Source of the DNA: Benincasa hispida
Taxonomy: Eukaryota; Streptophyta; Magnoliopsida; Cucurbitales; Cucurbitaceae
Assembly (NCBI RefSeq): GCF_009727055.1
Contig: NC_052359.1
Location: forward strand, 61,118,830 to 61,182,829
Length of the DNA stretch: 64,000 nt
Direction of reading: 5' to 3'
The notes beneath the pieces are model-generated. The model saw nothing but the letters and a program-made list of their open reading frames with translations, made no database searches and had not been told where the DNA came from. Both the position numbers and the translations under genes were made by a program. This document shows, in pieces, positions 48,342 through 57,621 of the stretch (position 1 is the stretch's first letter; every line of letters begins with the position of its first letter).

Positions 48342-48475
48342 GTAAAGCAAATAAAACATCCAATGTTCAAAGCCAAGAAGTGAAGTAAATATCATATATT
48401 ATACATCGCAAGTATTTGTACAAAAGTGTGTTTACAAACTATAGGACACGAGACTTTAGGGCATCATCCCCAACA
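48342..48475 (-). repeat. LTR2, third piece, including target duplication GTAAA (48342-48346)
   Basis: Continues LTR1-like text (GCAAATAAAACATCCAATG) exactly where the piece ending at 25656 stops, and ends CCCCAACA. It directly precedes the polypurine tract of copia B. LTR2 therefore serves as the 5' LTR of A and the 3' LTR of B. Confidence 0.87.
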
Positions 48476-48487
48476 ATCTCCCACCTG
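48476..48487 (-). other. Polypurine tract of copia B
   Basis: The minus strand reads CAGGTGGGAGAT next to LTR2. Confidence 0.8.
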
Positions 48488-48534
48488 TCCTAAAGCGAGT
48501 GAAGTGTACAAAAAAACTAGTACAAAGCAATAAA

Positions 48535-49200
48535 CTAAGGCACTAAGGCCCAGTACAATAGAATCTCCCACTTGCCCCAGTCCAGCCGCGGGCGGTCCCG
48601 TAGACCCATGCTCTGAATGTGACCCTCAAACACTGTAGCCGTGAGAGTCTTCGTAAACGGGTCAGCAATGTTGTGCTCCGAAGCGATCTTTATGACGATC
48701 ACATCCCCTCGATGCACTATCTTGCGGATTAGATGATACTTTCGCTCTATGTGTTTACCGCGCCTATGACTCCAGGGCTCCTTGGAGTTCACCATAACAC
48801 CACTATGTCACAATAGAGGGTGATGAGCTTAAACATATCTGAAACCACTTCTAGCTCTGTCAGGAAATTCCTGAGCCAAACGGCCTCCTTAGAAGCTTTG
48901 AAAGCCGCTACATACTTGACCTCCATAGTGAAGTTTGCGATGCACCCCTACTTAGTGTTTCACCACACTACAACTCCTCCGTCAAGAGTAAAAACTAGTC
49001 CTGAAGTGGACTCCCGAGAGTCAATATCAATCCGGAAGTCAGAATTCGTGTATCTAGTAAGGATCAAATCCCTAGATCCATACACAAGCATGTAGTTCCT
49101 CGTTCTCCGAAGATACTTGAGGATGTTCTTAACTGCGGTCCAATGACCCTGGCTTGGGTTAAACTGATACCTACTGCCTAGTCCCACAACTAGCAGATGT
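48535..49200 (-). pseudogene. Copia B RNase H
   Basis: The C-terminal part (48795-48535) has KHIERKYHLIRKIVHRGDV, HNIADPFTKTL and FEGHIQSMGL. The N-terminal part (49187-48960) has NPSQGHWTAVKNILKYLRRT, TNSDFRIDIDSRESTSGLVF. A frame break lies between them. It preserves the undisturbed CTTGGAGTTC site that is duplicated in copy A. Confidence 0.85.
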
Positions 49201-49235
49201 CTGGCCTAGTATAGAGCATCGCATACATCAAATTG

Positions 49236-50131
49236 CTAACAGTAGATGCATATGGGACCCGTCATCCTCTCAACCTCTCGAGGCATCTTAGGACACATGT
49301 ACTTAGACAAAGTGACTCCATACCTAAATGGCAGTAGGCCCCTTTTGGAGTCCTGCATCGAGTACTTGAGCAACATCTTGTCAATATACGATGCCTGAGA
49401 CAGCGCTAGCACTTTGTTCTTACGATCCCAAAAGATCTGTATACCTAGAACAAACTGAGCCTCTCCCAAATCTTTCATTTGAAATTGGGTCACTAGCCAG
49501 TTCTTAACTACAGTCAGTAGACCTACATCATTCCCAATGAGTAGGATATTGTCTACATACAACACTAAGAAAACTACTAAACCGTTGACGATTTTCTTGT
49601 AGACACAAGGTTCATCAACGTTTTGGTCAAAGCCATGCGATTTGATCATAGTATCAAACCGAATGTTCCAAGATCGAGATGCCTGTTTCAGCCCATAAAT
49701 GGACAGATTCAGTTTGCAAACTTTTTGCTCTTGACCTTAGATAATGAATCCCTCAGACTGCACAATGCAAGTGGTCTTCTCAGGATTGCCATTCAGAAAG
49801 GCCGTCTTGACGTCCATTTTCGAAATTCATAATCATAATAAGCGGCAATGGACAGAAGGATGTGGATCGACTTTAACATTGCAACAGGCGAGAAAGTCTC
49901 CTCATAGTCAACTCCCTCTACCTGGGTATAACCCTTTGCCACAAGTCGAGCCTTGAAGGTTTGCATCTTCCCATCAGCACCTCGTTTCCTTTTGTAAATC
50001 CATTTACAACCTATAGGTCTTACCCCATCAGGCTGATCTATAAGATCCCATACTGAATTGAAGTACATCGACTCCATCTCGAGATCCATGGCTTTGACTT
50101 ATTCATCCTGGTCAGCATCCTCCATTGCCTT
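49236..50131 (-). pseudogene. Copia B reverse transcriptase
   Basis: The part 50089-49793 has [39 protein letters not shown] and [20 protein letters not shown]. The part 49649-49236 has FDQNVDEPCVYKKIVNGLVV, LALSQASYIDKMLLKYSMQD and the active site LYVDNILL. The second Asp of the catalytic YVDD pair is Asn (about 49548-49559), so polymerase activity should be lost. Frame breaks near 49790. Confidence 0.88.
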
Positions 50132-51232
50132 CTAATAAGACAACGGATCCTGAACTTCGCCATCTTTTACCATAGCTAGGATTTCCATGAAACCCAGATA
50201 GCGAATAAGCGGGTTTGCAACCCTCCCACTACGTCGAGCTTCCCTTAACTCTTGAGGTGGAACCAACCTACTAGATGAACCATCATCAATAACACTTGAT
50301 GATGAAGCAGGCCCTTCGACAACTCTTGTTGAAGTTTCAGTAGTTTCGTTGGAAAGCTCACATAACACGACTTTACTACGTGGAATGTGTTCCCTAATAT
50401 GATCCTTCTCCAAGAAAGTAGCATTCTTGGAAACAAACCTTCTATTTTTTGACAGATCATAAAAATAACCCTCTTGTGTACCTTTGGGATATCCTACAAA
50501 GAGGCATAACCTCGACCGTGGTTCTAACTCTTGGGATTAGCCTTAAGCACATGTGCTGGGTAACCTCATATGCAAAAGTGACATAAACTAGCTTTACACC
50601 CGTTCTACAACTCCATAGGTGTTCTCACAACACTCTTGGAGGGAACACAGTTGAGTATATATACTACAGTCTCCACTGTGAAACCCCAAAATAAGTTTGG
50701 TAAGGAAGCGTAACTCATCATCAAACGAACCATGTCCAACAAGGTTCTATTTCTCCTCTCCGCTACATCATTCTACTGAGGGTACCCGGCGCTGAGAGTT
50801 GTGAAATGGTTCCATGTTCTATCAAATAGTCTTAGAATCTTGAATCCAAAAACTCTCCACCTCGATTTGATCGAAGTGTTTTAATTCGTCTATCCAATGC
50901 ATTTTCAACTTCAGCCTTGAACTCTTTGAACTTTTCAAAGGATTCAGACTTCTGTTGCATTAGATAAACATACCCATACCTAGAGTAATCATCAGTAAAA
51001 TTGATAAAATACTCATCGTGTCCTTGGGCTCATACATTCATACCACCACAGATGTCAGAATGTACTAACTCAAGAGGCTTTTTTGGCTCAATAACCTTCT
51101 CCAGTAAAAGGTCTTTTAGTCATCTTACCCTCAAGGCAAGATTCGTACACCGATAAAGAATTTTCTTCTAACTCGCTTAGAAGGCCATTCTTCACCAATC
51201 TCTCAAAACCTATTGAGGTTGATGTGCCTTAA
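50132..51232 (-). pseudogene. Copia B integrase
   Basis: Matches copy A over the integrase core and C-terminal region, with many stops. Recognisable are LDRRIKTLRSNRGGE near 50860-50890, NRTLLDMVRSMMSYAS-like text near 50740, and the linker 50413-50132 (HIREHIPRSKVVLCELSNET, ELREARRSGRVANPL). The second catalytic Asp is Asn at 50865-50867, the same change as in copy A. Confidence 0.82.
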
Positions 51233-51784
51233 TCAAAAGTGCCAAAGTTTAGTATTTTCTTTTGGAGAAATTCGTTGGCGTTTAGATTGAGTTACATCAG
51301 TTTTAAACATCTCTATGTTATAGAGGGAACTTAATGCTAATGGTCTTAGCACATACAAGTTATTTTCCAGTTTAGCTGTACAAATCTCAACTCCACCTTT
51401 ATGAATAAACACTTTATCCACATTAAATGAAAGAGTGTATTTACATTGCAACAGGCACTTAATAGAAGTTAAGTTCCTTTTCAACTCAGAAACTACAAAT
51501 ACATCTTTTAAAACAAGAAATCTATTTTGTAAAGTTAACTGGATTCCTCCCGCTGCTACAGCTGAGACAACGTGCCCGGTGCCTACTTACACCGTCATCT
51601 CACCAGCCTCCAGCTGTCTCCAGGATCTAATCCCCTGAAAAGAAGAACAAACGTGATTAGTGGCACCCGAATTAATTATCCAGGCTGAATCATCATTCTC
51701 CACTAAACAAGTTTCTAGCACAAGTAAATCATATTTACCTTTGTCTGCCTTAGCCTTAGCCTTGGCTGTCTTCCTTTCCTTCAA
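51233..51784 (-). pseudogene. Copia B protease and GAG-pre-integrase region
   Basis: The part 51784-51587 ends the gag and starts the protease with SAWIINSGATNHVCSS. The catalytic Asp of DSG is Asn (51671-51673), where copy A keeps Asp. The part 51484-51233 has RNLTSIKCLLQCKYTLSF-like text, LENNLYVLRPLALSSLYNIE and the start of the GAG-pre-integrase domain (ENTKLWHF), which then frameshifts. Confidence 0.87.
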
Positions 51785-52600
51785 CTAATGAGGACAATTT
51801 CTCTTCCAGTGTCCGTTCTAGTTTCAGTGGAAACATTTTTCTTATTCAACCGGTGGTGGACGTCTCCTCGGGGTGGCAGGTGGCGGGTTAACAGGCGCCT
51901 TCCCTTTTCCCTTACCACCTTTCTTCTTCTTCCCTTTTCCAGAGTTAGAAGTAGAAGGTGCAGACTTCGTCCCTGAAGTCGAACCTCGATGGAATGACTT
52001 AGAAGATGAGGCAACATTTGCCTCACCCCTTTTCCTCTCCTTACTTTTCAGTAAAGATTGGTACGTCTACAACATGCTGAGGAGAGTTGTAAGGGTATAT
52101 TCCACTTTGTTAAAAATCGCATTGCTAACAAAGTGGAGGAAGCTCTCCGACAATAAATGCAGAATTATGCTAACCTGATTGCCCTCATCGATTCTAGACC
52201 CATTCATCTCTGCCACGTTAAAGTGAACCATCATGTTAAGCACGTATTTACGAACAGAGGTTCCTTTCTCCATTTTGGAGTTGAAGATGTATTTAAGAGC
52301 CTCGTGCTTGAGCTGTCCAGATGGTTGTCTAAACATCCTCCATAGGGTCTCCATGATCTCACGCGCTGAGACCATGGGCTCATGCTTTGGCCAACACGTC
52401 ACTCAGACTGACCAAGATATAGGCTTAGGCCTTCTCGTTTGCCTGTTTCCATCACTCATATGCCTCCCGAACATTTCAAGCGGCATTTGGAGCTTGAATA
52501 AGAGGACAAACCTCCGTAAGGGCAAACATGAGATCCTCGATGATGAATATCGTTGTGATCATATGTTTCCAACTCGAATAGTTGTCGCTAATTAGTTTTT
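51785..52600 (-). pseudogene. Copia B gag, N-terminus replaced
   Basis: The part 52402-52067 has EIMETLWRMFRQPSGQLKHE and VEYTLTTLLSML; the basic linker and zinc-knuckle region follow at 52026-51785. In the knuckle, the second Cys codon has become a stop (KCFH*N). The N-terminal segment (52682-52600) has KKLISDNYSSWKHMITTIFI. Just upstream the sequence jumps to a gypsy RT fragment (element F) at about 52600, so the gag start of B and about 1 kb of leader are missing. Confidence 0.84.
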
Positions 52601-54236
52601 TTGTCAATAAAAGGAAAGAGGAAATGATCCTTCTTCGTCGCCACATTGAGCTTACGGTAGTCCATGCAAATCCACCATTCAATGACAGTCCTCATTGGTA
52701 TTAACTCATTGTTTACGTTTGGGACTACCATCATTCCACCCTTCTTGGGCACGCATTGCACAGGGTTGACCCACGTGTTATCGGTGATTGGGTATATGAT
52801 TCCTGTGTCCAACTATTTAATTATCTCCTTTTTCACAACCTTCTTCATCGTAGGGTTCAGTCTGCGTTGAGGTTCGATAGACCCTTTTTGGTTTTCTTCG
52901 AGACGTATTCTGTGCATGCAGTATGCTGGGCTGATTCCTCTTATATCTGCTAGTGTCCACTTGATTGCTTTTATGTACTTCTTCAAGATGCTAAGCATCA
53001 CATTTTCTTGTTCTTCTTGTAGCGCAGAGGAAATTATCACGGACAAAGTTTCATTTTGCCCCAGAAAAACATACTTCAAATGACTTGGCAGAGTTTTTAA
53101 TTCCACGGTAGGTGGTTATTCCAAAGAAGGTTTTTGTGTTTTTCTCTCTTCATTCAAATTCAATTTTTCTTCTTTGTTTGTTGTTTCCATGATCACATTG
53201 TGGGTTTCTACGTATGCAGTCACATCCTCTCTTTCATCTTCTTCTTTGGACTCCACTTCTTCATTACAACTATGTTTATTGTCAGAATCGAATAGGTCTT
53301 CATCTTCTGGATACTTCATGGCTTTGATGATGTTGAACCTGAGCTTCTTCCCATTTATACTCATCGTGATCTCTCCCTTGTACACATCAATTTCAGCACG
53401 ACCAGTAGATAAAAATGGTCGTCCCAATATAATGGGCACATCTTTGTCTGCCTATAGTCAAGAATGATGAAGTCTGCCGGTAGAATGAATTTATCAATTG
53501 TGACCAGGACATCCTTTAACTTTCCCTCAGGGTGAACTAGGAACTTGTCCGCGAGCTGGAGAGTCACCTTCGTGGGCGTCAGCTGCCTCACATTCAACTG
53601 TGTGAAGATTGAAAGGGGCATTAATTTATATCGATCCCAAGGTCGCATAGCGCTTGACCGATATAGATCCCGCTAATTGAGCAGGGCATCATTAAACTTC
53701 CAGGGTCACACATCTTCAATGGAATTATGGTGTTTGACTTTTGCGCTAACACCACCGTTGCGAATTTTTCTGTGCTTCTTTTCTTTGACACCATGTCCTT
53801 AAAAAACTTAGCATATTTTGGCATTTGTTCTATCACTTCTGTAAAAGGGATGTTGATGTCTAACAATTTTGCTTCTTTTTAAGTCTTTGCGGGAATGGTG
53901 GTTGTTGTACCTTCACGATTTCATGTTCTATAGGCTTAGAGGTGGACGCAACTTCCGGTTCCATCGTTTTAGGCTCTTCTGGTTCCTTTTGCGTCAATGG
54001 GTTCTTAGATTCCATCGCAACTAGATTGGTCCTACTTGGCTCCTTCTTTTCTTCCGCTATCGTCTTTCTACTTCGTAAAGTCATTACTTGACATTGCTTA
54101 TTTCCTGTGTTCCCCGGGTTACGATGGAGCTTAGTTGAGCTCAACAACATCCCTTGCGGTCTATTTTTAGGCTCTTCTGCAATCTGTCCTATTTGGATCT
54201 CCAGATGGCGGTGCTTGCGAGCTGCTTGCTTGATGT
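52601..54236 (-). pseudogene. Gypsy F fragment 1: gag end, protease and start of RT
   Basis: Athila-like, collinear with 36880-38560 of element E. The gag tail is at 54150-53860 (LHRNPGNTGNKQCQVMTLRS). The protease region 53866-53361 has IEQMPKYAKFFKDMVSKK, QALCDLGIDIN, where DLGAS is degraded, and DFIILDYRQTK. The linker 53439-53116 has PIILGRPFLSTGRAEIDVYK. RT starts at 53106-52601 with CVPKKGGMMVVPNVNNELIP and CMDYRKLNVATKKDHFLFPF, then breaks off at FID where copia B begins. Confidence 0.85.
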
Positions 54237-56330
54237 TGAAGTTGATCCAAGTGCCTAGCCTTCGTTTCGGATTTCCTTCATGGTGTCATGCGAGCATCCA
54301 ACTATGAGTAAGGCGTTCTTTCTCAGTCTAAACTCATGCCCATTTTACTTGGCAGCAGAGTTACGATCACTTGACTTATTTGTTGATCACGATTCCTACC
54401 TTCGTTTTGGCTTGCCCCCACGAGTGTCATGCGGACATCCAAGTACGAGTAGGATCTGATCTCAACGTTATGATTTTTTTTTTTTTGAAAAAATCTCTAA
54501 AAGTAGCAAGGTTGAAAATAATTATTGCAACCCCCAAATTTATACACAACAATGTCCTCATTGCTGATAGACTAAAAAAAAACTCATGCGATGCTCTTAG
54601 GAAATTTCATAAAAATCGTTTTGAAAGAAAGCTGGTGGACCACTAACTTCTAGAAATGTTTCATGAATTGACTGTCCAAAAATTAAGTTGACTCTAGTAC
54701 ATAAGGTCAGAAATAAAGGCATGAGTTTCATCATTGAAATCATAATTGGTACGAGGAAGAATGCGGTGCTAAAATTTAATGATTGTTCCAAACTAAAGAG
54801 GATGCGATAATAAAATTATCAATATTAAAGTGAGATGGGATGAAGTGCAAATTTTGAAAAAAAAAAAAAAAAAAAAAAGTCAAAGAAAGATACAACCCCC
54901 AAATTTACTCTGTTGCCCGCAACATCTGTGATCGCATCCTTCTTTGCGGTGGGTTGATTCCTCGATTGCGATAGGCTGAACAAATTGGTAACGTACTTGA
55001 TGTTATCGCATAGCTCCACCACAATCGTTCACTATGATCATTGCTAAATATTAAGAGGGTAAAAAAGTTTAAAAGACAGAGTTGGGAATTCCAAAGGGTA
55101 GTGGTTGTATAAAAAGGTAAAGTAAGTTCATGAAATAAAGATATCAAAAGGATACTTCAAAAAAATTTGTGTCCCTGATGAGTTTGTATCGCCTATTAGT
55201 GCAGGGACCCCTCATTTCTTCTTCAGTTAGGATTCCTCAGGTCCACGGAGGTTTTTTTTGCGAAGAAAGTCTCCCCTGTGATACATCTTGATTCTTTGCC
55301 CGTTAACCTTGAATGCATTGGTCCCTTCTTCATTAATTAATTCGACCGCACTGTGTGGGAATACTTCTTTGATTATAAATGGTCCAGACCAGCATGACTT
55401 TAATTTTTCGAGAAAGAGTCGTAGCCTGGAGTTGTATAACAAGACCTTCTGTCCAACCTGGAGATTTTTTTCGCATAGTCGTTTGTCATGCCAACACTTT
55501 GCACGTTCCTTGTAGCTCTTGGAATTTTCATATGCTTGAATTCTCCATTCATCTAGCTCAAGCAACTGAAGTTTTCTTGCCTCCTCTACAGTCCTTAAAT
55601 CAAACTTGAGCTTTTTTACTGTCCACAGTGCCTTGTGCTCTAATTCCAGCGGTTAGTGACATGCCTTCCCAAACACCAGTGCATACATGAACATGCCTAT
55701 AGGTGTTTTATAGGCAGTTCTATATGCCTACAAGGCATCGTCAAGCTTCATGGCTCAATCTTTGCGTGAAGGATTCACCACCTTTTCTAGGATCAGTTTG
55801 ATTTCCCTATTAGACACCTCAGCTTCACCGTTTGTCTGTGGATGATATGCGGTGTCGACCTTATGGTGGATATTATACTTGAGCAGCAGTTTATTGATGA
55901 CGCCATTGACAAAATGGGAGCCTTCATCACTTATTATGGCACGTGGAGTGCCAAAACGAGTGAAGATGTTTCTTCGCAAGAATCTGAAGACTATCGTCGC
56001 ATCGCTTGCGATGCATGATACCGCTTCAACTCACTTGGAGACATAACCGACGGGCAATAGAATGTACTTGTGACCATTTGATTGTGGAAATGGTCCTATG
56101 AAGTCTATGCCCCATACGTCGAAGAGTTCCAATTATAATATTCCTTAACATTGCATTCTTCCATGAAATGTTTCCCCTGCATTGGCACTTGTCGCGTCTC
56201 ATAGAATAGTCTTGTGCATCCTTGAATAGAGTCGGCCAAAAATACCTGCTTTGTAACACTTTGGCTGCTGTGCGTTGACCTCCAAAGTGTCCACCATAAG
56301 GTGAGTCATGGCATTAGGACAATATGCACT
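54237..56330 (-). pseudogene. Gypsy F fragment 2: integrase and 3' non-coding region
   Basis: Collinear with 33413-35600 of element E. The integrase core (56259-55755) has [10 protein letters not shown] (in another frame, near 56115), GTPRAIISDEGSHFVNGVI and [20 protein letters not shown], so all three DDE residues can be read. The C-terminal part (55565-55227) has YKERAKCWHDKRL, LKSCWSGPFIIKEVFPHSAV. Then comes 1 kb of non-coding text with purine tracts (about 54530 and 54895), a 22-base A run (54857-54878) and the 135-141 bp dimer (54240-54460). In the normal order this block should lie on the other side of fragment 1, so the element is scrambled. Confidence 0.83.
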
Positions 56331-56824
56331 GATAAGTAGTCTCTGGCACACAACTAGGTATTTATAATGCTTATAAATTTAACCTATGTGTCATGCTTCA
56401 TGCAATGTCCGGTCATTACTATACATAACTTTTTTATACAAGTAACAACTTAGCACACATGTTTTCCATACACCCTTATACTATAATAATTATAATATAA
56501 AGATGATGCATGTCAATGCTTTATGCATGCATAAATATAACTCTTATACTATATGATACATGAACATGCTCTTACATAATTTAAATCATGCTTCTCTAAA
56601 TCATAACACTTATAATAAAGAGATGATGCATGACCAATGCATAACCTAAGATGGAATTTTTCTATATGGCATACATAAAACATATAAATAAAACATACAT
56701 CCTATGTATATTAACATAGATTAATGGATTGGGATGAACCACCTCAAAACGAAATGAAAAACTCTATCTATTACTTTCCACCGAGGAAACGGGTTCACAA
56801 GCGAACCGGGCCTTGAATTTTCGG

Positions 56825-57300
56825 GTGAAGCTTCTATCATTTAGTAAATGCCTCCAGGTAAATGATTGTGTAGCGCACACTAGAGGATAGCGCAAAAGCT
56901 AAACGATCGCATAGACAACAATGAGGCCGCGAAGCCTGATCGTCTAGACGATCGCTTAGCATGCGAAAGGTAAACGATTTACCATGCATTTACTTCGCGA
57001 TCGTATAGTCAGTAACTAAGCGATGAGGCCTGTCTCTTATACACATCTAGATGTGTATAAGAGACAGCGTGAAAGCTAAATGATCGCATAGACAACAACG
57101 AAGCCACGAAGCCCGATCGTCTAGACAATCACTTAACATGCGAAAGGTAAACGATTTACTTCGCGATCGTATAGTCAGTTACTAAGCGATGAAGCTTGTT
57201 GAGCTATATGATCGTTTAGTGCGCGCACCTAAAAAAGCTCTCAAGTATCCGATACTCAGCGATCATCTACCCCATCGTCTACACAACTTGACCAACACTT
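56825..57300. repeat. GATCG-type degenerate motif block, leader of B, duplicated around the adaptor
   Basis: Many ATCGTNTAG or GATCGCTTAG matches. The segment 56890-57029 recurs, diverged and lacking about 15 bp, at 57068-57192, with the adaptor between the two copies. Confidence 0.8.
57030..57067. other. Nextera mate-pair junction adaptor (sequencing artefact)
   Basis: CTGTCTCTTATACACATCT is followed at once by its exact reverse complement, a 38-bp perfect palindrome. This is the Tn5 mosaic-end pair used as the circularisation junction in Nextera mate-pair libraries. It is not plant DNA. Confidence 0.98.
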
Positions 57301-57607
57301 GGTCGTCTTCTTCCTTGAAGAAAAGCAACCCTTGCTACGAAGCTTCTTCATGAACGACTCACAGACTCAAACAACTTTGAAATTACAGACTCGATAGTAA
57401 TCAATAATGCCAAAAAATGCAAAGGCCTTTACAATTAACTCGAAATGTAAAAGAATTTAACAAATCAAAGGCTTCATCCCAGAAACTCTATTAATCCCAC
57501 ACATCCACAAACGATTTAACGATTAAACAGAGAGTAGACATGTTTTTACCCACCGAGAATGTAAATGCAATTCTTTGCATCAATGAATTTGGAATATTAG
57601 AAACCTG

Positions 57608-57621
57608 ACTCTGATACCAAT
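57608..57621 (-). other. Primer-binding site of copia B
   Basis: The minus strand reads ATTGGTATCAGAGT, initiator tRNA-Met type, next to LTR3. Confidence 0.82.

Larger units (their letters stand above)
56331..57607 (-). other. Leader of copia B
   Basis: Non-coding. Collinear with the leader of copia A from 19139 to 20090, including TATTTATAATGCTTATAAAT and the GATCG-type block. It contains the sequencing-adaptor insert and a local duplication around it. Confidence 0.78.

Noticed and set aside
54857..54878. 22-base A run as a retroposed poly(A) tail
   Set aside because: It lies inside the 3' region of element F, and homology to E continues on both sides; no retroposed sequence precedes it.
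57030..57067. Real Tn5-type transposon insertion
   Set aside because: Only two mosaic ends back to back are present, with no transposase, no cargo and no 9-bp target duplication. The exact library-adaptor layout explains it.
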